Shown: positions 22,301 to 31,748, numbered from the stretch's first letter. The stretch is 64,000 bases of DNA from Ampullaceana balthica (GCA_944989445.1 CALYLW010000434.1:844799-908798); one strand, 5' to 3'. The notes: generated by a model from the letters alone, not told the origin. Program-made: numbers and translations.

Positions 22301-24793
22301 ATGTGGTTGTTGGTAAATAGTTAATAGTAAAGTTGTGAGTACTTCTAGCAATAAATATAAAAGTTGCTGACGTAATTTAACAAAGGCGTTTGCTGGAAGT
22401 AGTGATGATTCGGAGCTGGACTGGATTTAACAAATTTATATTATACAGGGTATGTACAGGGTATGTACAGGGTATGTGCAGGCCTGAAAAAACCCAGAAA
22501 AAGCAATGTTTGGATAACACGGCAGCTAGGTTGTCATTTTATTTTATTTGTTTTGTTTTTGTCTTTTTGTTCGTTGGGGAAGGCTTTTTGCCGAAACGTT
22601 CGTTGTTCTGTAACGTCTTGTCAGGCCTATACATACACTGTTTAAATAATTTTTTTGGGTTAAATCTAAAAGCCCGATTGCAGTCTCACCATATGTTGTC
22701 CTTTGGACTGGATTAACTCCCCAGTGTAGTGACTGATGATACATGCAAGTAACATGGTTGTACTTAACAATAATTGGCTGCTCAAAGGAAGTCGGCAAAT
22801 CCCACATTTCACGCACCCATTTACTTTTATCCCGTGCAACTAACCATGTCGAATATGGAATGTAAGTAAAGAATTGCATTCAAGTTGAATGAAGAAAATA
22901 TTGTAACAAGATATGTTCAAGCGTGAAATGAAAAGGTAGGCCATTGCCATTGAAGGAATGCTTCTGTTAAAAGCCTTCTTCAGCAAACAGGACAAAATAC
23001 GAACACAAATTAATTATACTGCAGCTACTGACACTAAATAAACAAAAAAATCGTAACGCTTATGCATGTTTTCATTGGGTTCTTCACTGCACTGAACTGC
23101 ATGGCCAGAGAAATCAAGGATAATGGCTCAAAACTGGCTCATTGGGCCGTGTCAGTAGCTCCCGGATTAAGGCCTAAGGATGATCCTAGGCTGTCGCACT
23201 TAAAGGGTTCCCAAGGGAGCGAACAAGCTGAGTTGCTTACATTTGGCCGATTTGGCCTGCCACTCCAGCGGGTGGAAGAAGGCCTAGGATATTTATGGGA
23301 CTCAAACGAGTTCTATGGGCAAATTGGAATTTAAGGAACAGTAAGAAGCGAAAGGTCAGAGAGCTATCACAATCTCACAAAACGGGTTTGCGTAATTTTA
23401 AGATGAAATCTTACGTCTATCGACATGTCATCTGTAATTCTGTAAACAGATAAGATAAGATAAGATATTTCGTTAGCACTTTCAAAACTTAGCCATGGAC
23501 ACTTTCTACCCTGCCCCCAGCCCCACCCTCATTCTTTAAAACAAACTTTCAACTCTCAATCCTTAAACTATTTATATTGAGAACGGTAATAAAAATATTC
23601 GCCATTTATATCTTCAGTCGCCTGCCCCTGACCCAATTTATTTTATTTAACCCCAAACAACGTCAACAAGACAACAACGTCTCTCAAAATCACAACTTTA
23701 AGAATTCTGGTCTTTTCTCTTTCTCCTCCTTCTTTATGTCCTCTTTACTAGGCCATTGTGCCGTGGGAGATTATTGTCATTAATTGTCTGATGTCTGGAA
23801 TTGTGTTTTTTTTTCTCCAAAACGAGTATGAATACAAAGGTTTATAATGTAATGATATAATTTCAATCTATTGTAGGCTAGTCTTCCAACAAGGGTACAG
23901 TGTTAATTTATCTAATTGAGAACATTAAGCTAGGGTGCTATAGTTAACGCCGATGCAGTCGTTATGATTAGCTGTCAGTAGAGGACAGTTTGATAGCTTT
24001 CTTTAAAACTTAAATAATGTCCTGTAAATATTGAATTCTTTGATTGATTTCTTGCTGGTTAGTGTAAATAATCATTAAAAAAAAAGATCTTCATGTAAAA
24101 TAATATCTAATAGTATATCAGCAAATAAGAAAACAATTAAGGGGCCGTCCATAAAGTACATCACGCTCCAGAGGGGGGGGTGGAGCTTTAAGAAAGTGTG
24201 ACAGTTTGTGACAGGGGGAGGGAGGGGGGGTTTCGGCCATGTGTGACGTCACGCTGTTTTATATTAAATTTTGATTATTTTGTTATTAAAAAACAACATT
24301 TTTGTTCGAAAGTGTGACGTACTTTAGGGTGGGGGTCCAAGATGTGTGACAGTTTGTGACAGGGGGAGGGGGCGTGGAGTTAAAAATGGTCAAAAAATAG
24401 CGTGACGTACTTTATGGACGGCCCCTAACATCTATTGATGCCAGGTCTTTTTTTGTGGGTTGGGTTAGTGGCTTGTGGCACAAAATAAATATTACAAATT
24501 TTATTTAAAAAAAAAGAATATTATTTAATGATTTTCTAAATATGTAGGCAGAAAGTAAAACTTTATTTTAATAAATTCTAAACGCACAAACCCTCAATTG
24601 GGAACCTGAATATGCGACATTAATTAATTAAACCCTTTATTTAGTGGGGTTTTTTGTTGTAAAAAAACAAATGTTTTTTTTAAAAGTAAAATAATTTTTT
24701 GTTTTAATTTTCATTTAGAATACATTTTTAAAAAAATAATAAATTTTACTCACCAAAATAAACTTCCTTTCCACAGCTTGGACACTTAGGCAT
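13263..24793 (-). CDS. CRIP1: cysteine-rich protein 1 (CRIP1-type, single LIM domain)
   Basis: Complete four-exon gene encoding an 80-aa protein. Exons (minus strand): 24793-24754, 14006-13912, 13638-13581, 13312-13263. The start [17 protein letters not shown] is at the usual CRIP position. One LIM domain spans about residues 4-57 with all eight zinc ligands: C4, C7, H25, C28 and C31, C34, C52, C56. It contains the hallmark GKDWH and the glycine-rich FGRGG tail, and human CRIP1 is 77 aa. LIM proteins of this type are small zinc-binding adaptors of cytoplasm and nucleus; a precise role is not implied by the sequence. Intron 1 is 10.7 kb and packed with minisatellites and an hAT element; introns 2 and 3 are about 270 bp. 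Splice phases (1, 0, 1) join cleanly without gaps. Confidence 0.93.
13581..13638 (-). CDS. CRIP1: CRIP1 exon 3
   Basis: Acceptor ttacag, donor gtgagt. It encodes [19 protein letters not shown], including the last two zinc ligands C52 and C56. Confidence 0.94.
13912..14006 (-). CDS. CRIP1: CRIP1 exon 2
   Basis: Acceptor tatcag, donor gtacgc. It encodes [20 protein letters not shown] and the following [12 protein letters not shown], with H25, C28, C31 and C34. Confidence 0.94.
14010..15353. other. CRIP1 intron 1, proximal part
   Basis: No exon or clear element seen. A C-run lies at about 14186-14195. A 62-codon open frame at 14524-14712 is unrecognised and lacks splice context. Confidence 0.5.
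15354..15631. repeat. 35-bp minisatellite with a CRE octamer in every unit, 8 copies
   Basis: Unit begins cattaacactaggtagtcag and is 35 bp. Each of eight units ends in a perfect TGACGTCA palindrome (15379, 15414, 15449, 15484, 15519, 15554, 15589, 15624). It sits in CRIP1 intron 1, about 9 kb downstream of the start exon. Confidence 0.95.
15766..15947. repeat. 30-bp minisatellite, 6 copies
   Basis: Unit starts agagtctagagaagtactgg (30 bp), nearly perfect, with one tact-to-taat variant. Confidence 0.95.
15948..16362. other. CRIP1 intron sequence, nothing recognised
   Basis: No coding exon, RNA gene or element end seen between two minisatellites. Confidence 0.5.
16363..16476. repeat. about 39-bp tandem repeat, 3 copies
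   Basis: Three copies of a unit containing atataacatatatgttatt and gttctagtttaaacaat; the third has a small internal duplication (atataatg). Confidence 0.9.
16656..17034. repeat. 16-bp minisatellite, about 24 copies
   Basis: Unit gtgatgatggtgagtt with c/t and a/g variants. On the minus strand it reads as a histidine-rich open frame, which follows from the period. On the plus strand every unit contains GGTGAGT, identical to a strong 5' splice site core. Confidence 0.95.
17143..17300. repeat. 21-bp tandem repeat, 7-8 copies
   Basis: Unit accacgcccattctccatgg plus one base, alternating ccatgg and ccccag variants. Open in several frames because the period is a multiple of three. Confidence 0.9.
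17301..18087. other. CRIP1 intron sequence, nothing recognised
   Basis: No element ends or coding exon seen; short open frames have no splice context. Confidence 0.45.
18088..18583. repeat. complex higher-order tandem repeat (ctcagacggtctcagtcatt)
   Basis: Core ggtctcagtcattgtctccc is joined by variable linkers (ctcagactcaggcctcaga, ctcagactcagtcctcaga or atagac), giving units of about 24-37 bp. Mixed unit lengths make it a composite minisatellite. Confidence 0.9.
18584..19280. other. CRIP1 intron sequence with poly-G/C patches
   Basis: No exon seen. C-rich (18686-18700) and G-rich (18923-18962) patches are present. Confidence 0.45.
19281..19347. repeat. 22-bp tandem repeat, 3 copies
   Basis: Unit aacaggaccgtggactgtcc plus two bases; each unit holds the near palindrome ggaccgtggactgtcc. 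Confidence 0.9.
19348..19899. other. CRIP1 intron sequence, nothing recognised
   Basis: No exon, repeat or element end seen. Confidence 0.45.
19908..20802. mobile_element. non-autonomous hAT-type element, 895 bp, perfect 8-bp TSD
   Basis: Terminal inverted repeats cagggttgccagatt and aatctggcaaccctg, flanked by perfect 8-bp duplications tctagtgc (19900-19907 and 20803-20810). The CAGGG...CCCTG ends and 8-bp duplication are diagnostic of hAT transposons. Subterminal ggccaaa motifs recur in both orientations. The interior has no transposase and three TGACGTCA octamers (19992, 20074, 20169). The intact TSD suggests fairly recent insertion into CRIP1 intron 1. Confidence 0.92.
20811..21608. other. 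CRIP1 intron sequence, nothing recognised
   Basis: No coding or element signature seen except one TGACGTCA at 21081. Confidence 0.45.
21609..22233. repeat. 17-bp minisatellite, about 36 copies
   Basis: Unit accttgagttacatgag. Rare variant units (ttgaatgaaaccttgag) recur at roughly 130-190 bp intervals, indicating higher-order amplification of a block of about 8-11 units. Confidence 0.95.
22234..24137. other. CRIP1 intron sequence with short repeats
   Basis: Contains an 11-bp triplet repeat gtatgtacagg (22448-22480) and a LINE-like tail ctgtaaacagataagataag (about 23441-23466) that matches the 3' ends of the LINE copies below. A less AT-rich 90-codon open frame (23062-23334) is unrecognised. 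Confidence 0.45.
23436..23467 (+). mobile_element. LINE 3'-tail remnant
   Basis: The tail ctgtaaacagataagataag is identical to the terminus of the LINE family at 29100, 29800 and 59690. No upstream LINE sequence is evident, so this is an extreme 5' truncation or an independent GATAA microsatellite. Confidence 0.5.
24141..24425. mobile_element. MITE family B copy 1 (285 bp, 3-bp TSD)
   Basis: Ends ggggccgtccataaagtac and gtactttatggacggcccc are perfect inverted repeats, flanked by taa on both sides. Same family as 25812-26084 and 53788-54051. G-rich subterminal motifs (gtgacagtttgtgacaggg) and one TGACGTCA (24244). No coding capacity. It lies in CRIP1 intron 1, about 330 bp from exon 1. Confidence 0.93.
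24754..24793 (-). CDS. CRIP1: CRIP1 exon 1 (coding part)
   Basis: Starts ATGCCTAAGTGTCCAAGC, 13 codons plus one base, then donor gtgagt (24753-24748). It carries the first zinc ligand pair C4-x2-C7. This is the only in-frame ATG joining to exon 2. Confidence 0.93.
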
Positions 24794-25811
24794 GATGACA
24801 AGTATATGAACTTTTAATAAAATCTATTAGAGCAAAGATATGTTGTTGCCGATGACTCGCAATCCCAATTTGAGCTGTAGGCCTCCAAAATATAAAAATC
24901 TAGTTTGCCAACAGTGACTGAACAGCGGCAAAAATAGAATTAGACGTCGCCCTTTTGCACACGATACGAAGTAATTGTAAACAAAAATTTGCGCACGGCT
25001 CCATAGAAGGTGTAGAAAATGAACACTGGGGACATGAGTGCATTTTAGAAATGACCATGTTTGGTGATTATTGAGATTTACTTTGAAAATAGTTAGCCTG
25101 CTTATTTCAGATGCTTCAAAAAGACTTAGAATTAGATTAAAATATGTATTATAAAACATTATGGGTAAATTGGTAATGCAAGCATTGTAATAAATAATTT
25201 AAAATTAAAGGGATTGAGTTATTATTTAGGTCACTAATATGGGAAATAATCGAGATTAAACTATCGTAAGTTTCTATACACAGTAATTAACTTTCTTTAA
25301 AAAGAAATTAATCTACCACAGTCCACAGCAACAAAGTCCCTGTGTGCAAAGAACATTAAATGTTAATATGTTAGCAGTAAGAACTAATTAATTATTTAAA
25401 AAATGAAATGTTCTGTTCACCACATTGCACATCGATCGTTTTATTCACTAACAAAACTTAATGCATTTCTTTGTTGACTTTTTGTCAAATAGAGGCTTGC
25501 ATATCACAACTCATGATATAATTTTTGTATTACTTACAACGTTGTAATGCCACGTTGCTATTATAGTTTATTTAATAATAATAACAACGACAGTCCAGCG
25601 CGCTACCGCTAGACCACCGCGCCCCTTGAATTTTATATTCTGTACGTCAATCCAGTAGAAATGTGTGTGTCATAAATATTTGTTTCGAGAGTTTCATACA
25701 CATGTTTAATATAAAAGTCAGGTAATTCTTTGCAGAAACATTGCATGATGTACTATGCTAAACGTACAGTTTTTGTTTTGTTTGTTTCAGTCAATTTTTT
25801 TCAACTCAAAA
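24794..25811. promoter_or_regulatory. presumed CRIP1 5'UTR and promoter region
   Basis: The region directly upstream of the CRIP1 start codon on the minus strand, bounded by a MITE at 25812. No TATA box or initiator can be assigned with confidence; the assignment rests only on position. Confidence 0.4.
25583..25626 (-). mobile_element. tRNA-derived SINE 5' fragment (tRNA 5' half)
   Basis: Minus strand reads ggggcgcggtggtctagcgg then tagcgcgctggactgtcg, the 5' half of a tRNA with an A-box (TGGTCTAGCGGTAGCGCG). No 3' half or B-box follows, so it is not a tRNA gene but probably a truncated SINE or tRNA relic. Confidence 0.6.
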
Positions 25812-26084
25812 GGGGCCGTCCATAAAGTACGTCACGCTCCAGAGGGGGGGGAGGGGGTGTAAGAAAGTGTGAAAGTTTGTGACAGGGGGTCGGGGGTCCG
25901 GCTATGTGTGACGTCACGCTGTTTTATATTAAATTTTGATTATTTTGTTAATAAAAAACAAACTATTTTTTCGAAAGTGTGACGTACTTTACGTGGTCCC
26001 CGAGATGTGTGACAGTTTGTGACAGGGGGAGGTGGGGAGTTAAAAATGGTCAAAAATAGCGTGACGTACTTTATGGACGGCCCC
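25812..26084. mobile_element. MITE family B copy 2 (273 bp, 3-bp TSD)
   Basis: Same inverted ends ggggccgtccataaagtac and gtactttatggacggcccc, flanked by aaa on each side. Interior closely matches copy 1, including TGACGTCA (25909). Located about 1 kb upstream of CRIP1 exon 1, in the same orientation as copy 1. Confidence 0.93.
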
Positions 26085-26230
26085 AAACAAATTTTCGGTA
26101 ACAACTTAATCTTTTAGCACTTCAACAGCTATTGAAACATTTTAAAACTTAACAAAAACTTGTTTTTCCTCCGCAGAGTTCCAAGTCTGACAAGATGCAG
26201 ATTCTCATAAATTTCCTTCCTTGTTTGTAG

Positions 26231-26601
26231 CACAAACTCTCAAATTTGATGAAATTATGCCAAGATCAACAGGAGCTTTCAAAGTACAACCATATGATTA
26301 CCAGCTTATTTGATCGACTTTGCAAAGTATGTCACTCATATTTTGCCTCACAAACAATGTTGAAGAAACATACAGGACACAGAGCTCGGGCTCAGGAGAT
26401 GTGCCCACCCAAACTGTTCAAGAATCAACTCAGATAAAACGCATCCGTCCTTTGAGAATCACTTCTAGAAGTCAAAGAGAACCCATGGCAGTTATTGCCA
26501 GAGGAGAAAATGCACATACAGAGGCTGTTGAGTGGCTATATGAGGACGAGTTGATCTGTCTGCAATTATCCTTCCAGGAAACGATGATTGTGAAAGATTG
26601 A
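26231..26601 (+). pseudogene. frameshifted terminal exon of a C2H2 zinc-finger protein
   Basis: After a possible acceptor (ttgtttgtag) one frame reads KLSNLMKLC and later LCKVCHSYFASQTMLKKHTG, a single C2H2-like finger (C-x2-C ... H-x2-H). It ends at a TAA at 26435-26437. The +1 frame stays open to TGA at 26599-26601 with a coherent acidic end (EAVEWLYEDELICLQL), so the two halves look like one protein broken by a frame change after the finger. A polyadenylation signal AATAAA follows at 26678. It may be a retrocopy or a transposon-linked gene relic; no orthologue recognised. Confidence 0.4.
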
Positions 26602-26677
26602 TGTCAGTCGTAACTATGGATGAACACAGATGATGTCCAGTGAATATTTTTGAATGAAATATAATTCATAGGACCAT

Positions 26678-26683
26678 AATAAA
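26678..26683 (+). terminator. candidate polyadenylation signal
   Basis: AATAAA, 77 bp after the stop of the zinc-finger relic. Confidence 0.4.
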
Positions 26684-26806
26684 CAGATTAAATATAGCAC
26701 AAGAGTTGGTCACATAATTTTTTTTCACGCGAGTCTTCAAAATCTGATACGAGATCTTTGAGACGTAGCCATCTTTCCGAACACGTCAAATAAATGATCG
26801 CATAAT

Positions 26807-27090
26807 AGTCTTATCTTATCACTTATCTGTTACAGACGCTCAGAGACGTAACAACGACTTGGCATCACTGCAGTTGCCAAGGGCACCGAGGGCTAATCCT
26901 TCAATAATTAATTTATTCTGTATTCTTTAGTATTTTCCCTATTTCGCAAGGGCGCCAAAAATGAATTAGCCAATGGGCGCGGAAAACCCAGTTACGCTTC
27001 TGCAGATGCTCCTTCTATGCAGAAGATTATTGCGCCCTACGCTTATGCATGGTTTGTGTCTAGTCCTGCATTCTCATTAGAGTTTTAAAA
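26807..27090 (-). mobile_element. degenerate LINE 3' end with internal unrelated segment
   Basis: The plus strand reads cttatcttatcacttatctg and gacgctc, then resumes as ctccttctatgcagaagatt and ggtttgtgtctagtcctgc, the reverse of the LINE 3'UTR seen at 39154-39270. About 150 bp of unrelated sequence separates the two parts. Confidence 0.6.
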
Positions 27091-27417
27091 TAATTTGTGG
27101 TCTGTGCTGTCTCATAAGAACGTAGGACGCAAGAATATTCAGCAAAAAAGGAGATTATGCAATGTTTTGTTTTTTAATTTAAATTTATCAATTTCAATTT
27201 TTCCCCAGTTTTTAATTTTGTTTGGATTTCAATGACAATACAAATACTAAAAATATATTTATTAATGTGTATTAAAATTGCCATGAAAAATAACAATTCT
27301 TTGAGGAATACTCCAAATTATTAGATGGCCGCTATTTTAACGACATTTCTCTTACCTGGCGAAACAATAATTCGAAAAAGTGTATTTTGAATTGAAGTAT
27401 TTAAAAAGCATTTAGAT

Positions 27418-27700
27418 TATTTAAATCCCTTATATTAACTTCACCGTCTTGTCTGTCTGTCGTGGTCCAGTGGAAAAACAAAAGTAAATAAAATAACACA
27501 CTTCCCGTGATCCTATTGAGCTGAAATTTTTCACATAGACTTTTGTCACATAACAATGCATTCTTTCAAAATTTCATATCGATCGAATGTACTGTAATTA
27601 AACTAATTAATTTTAGATTACCTCTATGTATCTCTATGTAGCATGTAAATGTTTATGCTAGTCTGTCGCGCAGTGCATATTATATTGAGCATACGTTTAT
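27418..27700 (+). repeat. dispersed repeat family C, 5' fragment
   Basis: Begins aaatcccttatattaacttc and continues through acttcccgtgatc and gatcgaatgtac, matching the first half of the tandem repeats at 51007-52610. Breaks off near 27698 where another repeat (tggttatccccagaattc) begins. Confidence 0.75.
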
Positions 27701-27705
27701 AATAC

Positions 27706-27970
27706 GGAGTGGTTATCCCCAGAATTCTGCGAATAACGTTGAACGTTATCCCCAGTATTCTGTGGCTATTCGGACCCAGGGTCAGTATACTCCAAAAAGC
27801 TCAAATTCCATCACATCTTCCTGGCCGCAAGGTAGTGTGAAGGGCGGTTGACTTTGTGGTTCAGGGTTCGATTTACGTTTGTGGAAATTTTTAAAAAATA
27901 TTTACACATACTGCCGATATTGCTAACATTACTAATAATACTAGTACTAATACTATATCCCATATTATAA
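27706..27970 (+). mobile_element. tRNA-derived SINE with palindromic leader
   Basis: The leader carries gttatccccagaattctgcg and gaacgttatcccc. It is followed by a tRNA-like promoter: A-box-like tggccgcaaggtagtgtg (27822) and B-box ggttcgatt (27865). A closely related copy is at 30448-30670. Confidence 0.6.
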
Positions 27971-28029
27971 ATATACTAGAGATAACCCTCCAAAAATGAC
28001 TGAATCTTTTTTGGTTCAAACAGCACAAT

Positions 28030-28432
28030 AAAACAAAATCGATCGCTGCGTCACCTAACAGCATTACATCCATCCATACAGACAACGGGAATCAATATAC
28101 ATAATTAACATAAGTAACTTATCCGTGTTTGATAAATACGAAATATTAAACTTGCTGAAATGTACACAAAGTATTTCATTATAATTATAAATCCGCAGAT
28201 CCTATTTTTACATCGTTCCCTTTTCAAAAATTAAAATATAAGCTAAAACAATGACGTCATATAATATTTTTATACAAAATCGATCGCATCGCCACCTAAC
28301 AACATTATAATTACATCCATACATACATACACACAACGGGAATTATGTATATTGATTATATATAAATCCGTTGGCCTATATTGTCCAACACGTCATGGAC
28401 TATATATGGACTAAAACCTATATTACTACAGA
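28030..28432. repeat. dispersed repeat family A copy 2
   Basis: Shares gtttgataaatacgaaatat and aatgtacacaaagtattt with 5240-5290 and 40590-40640. Includes a TGACGTCA at 28252 and duplicated acatccatac/catacacacaacggg motifs. Confidence 0.6.
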
Positions 28433-28436
28433 CTAC

Positions 28437-28500
28437 AGGGCCGGCCTAAGGGAATTGGAGGCCCTAGGCATAGTGAATTTAGTGGCCCTAAATAAAATGT
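28437..28500 (+). mobile_element. hAT-like terminal fragment
   Basis: The end cagggccggcctaaggg resembles a common hAT terminal repeat (also 35648). The matching opposite end was not found; a LINE copy lies immediately downstream. Confidence 0.45.
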
Positions 28501-28532
28501 TATAGAAAAATAAAATAATAGATAAATAAAAA

Positions 28533-29126
28533 TAAAACCGTAGGCTTTATAAAAAGAAACTTTAACAAATGTAACAGAGATATAGAACTAAAATGCTACC
28601 TCACTTTGGTGAGACCTGTACTAGAATATGCATCTTCTGTATGGGACCCATCCACCTAAGAAAACATTGATAAACTAGAACAAATTCAAAATAGAGCTGC
28701 CAGATTTATTACTGGAGAATATTCAAAACTGACAAGAATAACACCATTAGTTAAATCATTAAACCTTGAAACACTAGAGGATAGAAGAACCAAGAGCAAA
28801 GTAGTAATAACACATAAAGCAATTAATTCTAATTTAGAAATACAACACAAAGATAACTTAATACAACCCTCAGATAGACATAAGGATAAAAACGCCTTTC
28901 TTATTCCGTATGCAAGAACAAACACATACAAATTTTCGTTCTTCCCGTCGGAATTCGGGCGTGGAATGGGATGCCCGAAGAAACCAGGAAAAACAACACT
29001 TATCAACATTTAAATCTCTAATAAAAATGCAGGACTAATCACAAACCATAGATAAGCGTAGGCCGTAGGATGCAATAATCTTCTGTATAGAAGGAGCGTC
29101 TGTAAACAGATAAGATAAGATAAGAT
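28533..29126 (+). mobile_element. LINE 3' fragment, copy 1 (5' truncated, broken)
   Basis: Encodes the C-terminal region after the reverse transcriptase domain ([16 protein letters not shown]) with a stop codon directly after the ST, and a later frame shift. It ends in the family 3'UTR and the tail cagataagataagataag. Family features match jockey/CR1/L2-group non-LTR elements; the precise clade is not assigned. Confidence 0.85.
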
Positions 29127-29139
29127 AGATTTGGAAAAA

Positions 29140-29231
29140 TTCCCGATTTGTAAATGTTTATGCTGGTCTGTCGTGCGTTGCGTATTATATTGAACATAAT
29201 CAATACCTTTTGTTATGTCTCATATATAAAC
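29140..29231 (+). repeat. dispersed repeat family C, 3' fragment interrupted by hAT
   Basis: Reads tgtaaatgtttatgctggtc and ataatcaataccttttg, then gtctcatatata, the family C 3' part. It is interrupted at the hAT end cagaggcggcg and resumes at 29963 as catataagggatttatagtc. Confidence 0.7.
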
Positions 29232-29962
29232 AGAGGCGGCGTTGGGTACGCGCGAGGCCTGGTGCAACAATGACCCTGCGGCCCCCCCCCCACAGATTAG
29301 ATCAATTCTTTTGGTGAGACCTGTACTAGAATATGCATCTTCTGTATGGGACCCATCCACCAAAGAAAACATTGATAAACTAGAACACATTCAAAAAAGA
29401 GCTGACAGATTCATTACTGGAGAATATTCAAAACTGACAAGAATAACACCATTAGTTAAATCATTAAACCTTGAAACACTAGAGGATAGAAGAACCAAGA
29501 GCAAAGTAGTAATCATACATAAAGCAATTAATTCTAATTTAGAAATACAACACAAAGATAACTTAATACAACCCTCAGATAGACATAAGGATAAAAACAC
29601 CTTTCTTATTCCGTATGCAAGAACAAACACATACAAATTTTCATTCTTCCCGTCCGGAATTCGGGCGTGGAATGGGTTGCCTGAAGAGTCCAGGAAAACC
29701 AACACTTTATCAACGTTTAAATCTCTAATAAAAATGCAGGACTAGACACAAACCATAGATAAGCGTAGGACGCAATAATCTTCTGTATAGAAGGAGCGTC
29801 TGTAAACAGATAAGATAAGATAATTCTTGCACAAACTCAGTAGTGCAATATCTGCCAGCTCTTTTGTTACTAAAATATAGTCTCAAATCTGAAACGCGGG
29901 GCCCCCCTAAGCGCGGGGCCTGGGGCGATTGCCCCAGCTGCCACCCCCAAAGGCCGCTCCTG
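29232..29962. mobile_element. hAT-type element interrupted by a LINE
   Basis: Left end cagaggcggcgttggg and right end ccccaaaggccgctcctg are imperfect inverted repeats. The flanks tatataaa and catataag agree at 6 of 8 positions, consistent with an aged 8-bp duplication. Its interior is split by LINE copy 2. Confidence 0.65.
29297..29823 (+). mobile_element. LINE 3' fragment, copy 2
   Basis: Open frame from about 29305 to stop at 29743-29745 encoding the C-terminal [15 protein letters not shown] region and the [15 protein letters not shown] motif, then 3'UTR and a GATAA tail. About 145 intact codons. 5' truncated; inserted in the hAT element. Confidence 0.85.
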
Positions 29963-30447
29963 CATATAAGGGATTTATAGTCAAAAACTTTGTTTTAACG
30001 GGCTGTTTAATTTTTCATTTTAATTTGACATCACTGACCTATCTCGATAATACTTCAAATCTCGGTAAATAGTGTGATCATTTCAACTAAAAGAGAGGAA
30101 CACGACAATGCCTTAAATACGACCGTGTGAGTGAACGATGTTTTGCAATTAATCATTTGCACTTAACTTAAAATTAATACAGAACTGATAAAATCAACAA
30201 TGTACATTAATTACGTTCAGGTTATTTAAAAACATTATATAAAAATATGCAATTGAGGTCGCACTTATTTTTATTTCGCAGCAAATTTTAATTTTCACAT
30301 GAGAAATTAGGTTTTTAATTTATTAAATGCATTTTTATATTTTGTATTCCTTTTTTAAGCTATTAAAACTTTAATTTGTAAGTTATTAATTTCTAAAGGC
30401 AATTTTTCGGCTCTATATGATAGGCCTACAGATAATATAATAACCGG
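29963..30447. other. family C 3' end then AT-rich sequence
   Basis: Starts with catataagggatttatagtc, the end of family C; the remainder has no recognised feature. Confidence 0.5.
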
Positions 30448-30670
30448 AGCCGGAGTGGTTATCCCCAGAATTCTGCGAATAATGTTGAACGTTATCCCCA
30501 AAATTCTGTGGCTATTCGGACCCAGGGTCTCTATACTTAAAAAAGCTGAATGTACATCATCTCTTCGTGGCCGCATGGTAGAGTGTAGCCAGTGTAGGAC
30601 AGGTGACGTTGTGGTAGCGCCACTAGTGGTAGAGGGTTCGATTTTAGCTTGTCGAAATTTTTATTTTAAT
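30448..30670 (+). mobile_element. tRNA-derived SINE, second copy
   Basis: Same leader (ggttatccccagaattctgc) and tRNA-like part as at 27706: A-box-like tggccgcatggtagagtg (30568) and B-box gagggttcgatt (30633). Followed by AT-rich sequence. Confidence 0.6.
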
Positions 30671-30940
30671 TAAAAAATTGTTTACAGGGTTCAATTTTTA
30701 GATGGGAAATCTTTTTTTTAAATTTTTCTTTTTAATATAAAAAAATAATTATATTTTAAACCTTTTGTTATTGCATAATATTTAAATGATTCAATATCAC
30801 GTTCATCCCACTGCGACGCGACCTTGGTAGCGGCGCAATTGACATATACTCATATTCTGCCGATATTGCTAACACTACTAGTGCTACCACTAATAATAGT
30901 ACTAATACTATGCCTATAGTCTATAGTATGCTATAGAAAA

Positions 30941-31332
30941 GAAATTAGTTGCCTTCGAGAACAAATGCCTCCGAAAAATTTTGAATATAAAATGGAGTGA
31001 TTTTAAAACAAATGAAACAATAAGAGAAGAAACCAACCAAGAATATGTGTCAACCTTTATAAGGAGAAGGCGTTGGAATTATATCGGTCATGTTCTTCGA
31101 ATGGATGAGAGAAGACTATCACGGCAGGCCTTCATATGGACACCAAAAGGCAAAAGAAAACAAGGAAGACCAAAAGAAACCCTACGTAGAACAATCAAAA
31201 GAGAAAGCTCAACCATGGGTCTAAGAAATAATCAAGACCTAATACAATTGGCGACGGATCGTCATAAATGGAAATCAATGACTTCTGCCCTATGTGCCGA
31301 CTTCGGCCCGAGAGGAACTAACTAACTATGCC
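30941..31332 (+). mobile_element. non-LTR retrotransposon C-terminal fragment (second family)
   Basis: Continuous frame reading FENKCLRKILNIKWSDFKTN, then RRRWNYIGHVLRMD, GKRKQGRPKETLRR and DRHKWKSMTSALCA. This is the conserved C-terminal region of many animal LINEs downstream of the reverse transcriptase. It ends in an aactaactaact tail. Different family from the GATAA-tailed LINE; 5' truncated. Confidence 0.85.
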
Positions 31333-31748
31333 TAAAGCCGAGATTACTATCACTACTACTAATATATACTAATAATAAACCCAATGGACTATACTTATAC
31401 CAGTGAGTTCAGTGAGTTAGATAAAAAAAATAGCTCAGTGGACTGAACAGATTCTAAAATATAAACTTAAAATCATTATGAAAAACAATAAGGCTAGTAC
31501 TTTTTTCTTATTCAGGTCAGATATAATTATTATAATCAACTTGAATTTACTTGATATACATGATATAATGATAAATAATGCTCAAAATTAACTTTAGTTC
31601 ACTGAATTTTCCCATCAACGTCGAGTCATTCACAGAATTCTGGGGATAACGTTCAACGTTATTGGCAGAATTCTGGGGATAACATTGAAAATTATTCGCA
31701 GATTTCTCGGGATAACGTTTTCCTATAATAATAATAATCTGGTCGCGA
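31333..31748. other. AT-rich with inverted SINE-leader motifs
   Basis: Includes repeats of gaattctggggataacgttc (31634-31715) in reverse orientation to the leader at 27713 and 30457. No coding exon. Confidence 0.5.

Noticed and set aside
23062..23334. 90-codon frame with less AT-rich composition
   Set aside because: No family recognised, no splice sites, and it lies in CRIP1 intron 1 on the opposite strand; could be part of an old repeat.
25583..25626. Possible tRNA gene on the minus strand
   Set aside because: Only the 5' half folds; no T-arm or B-box follows.
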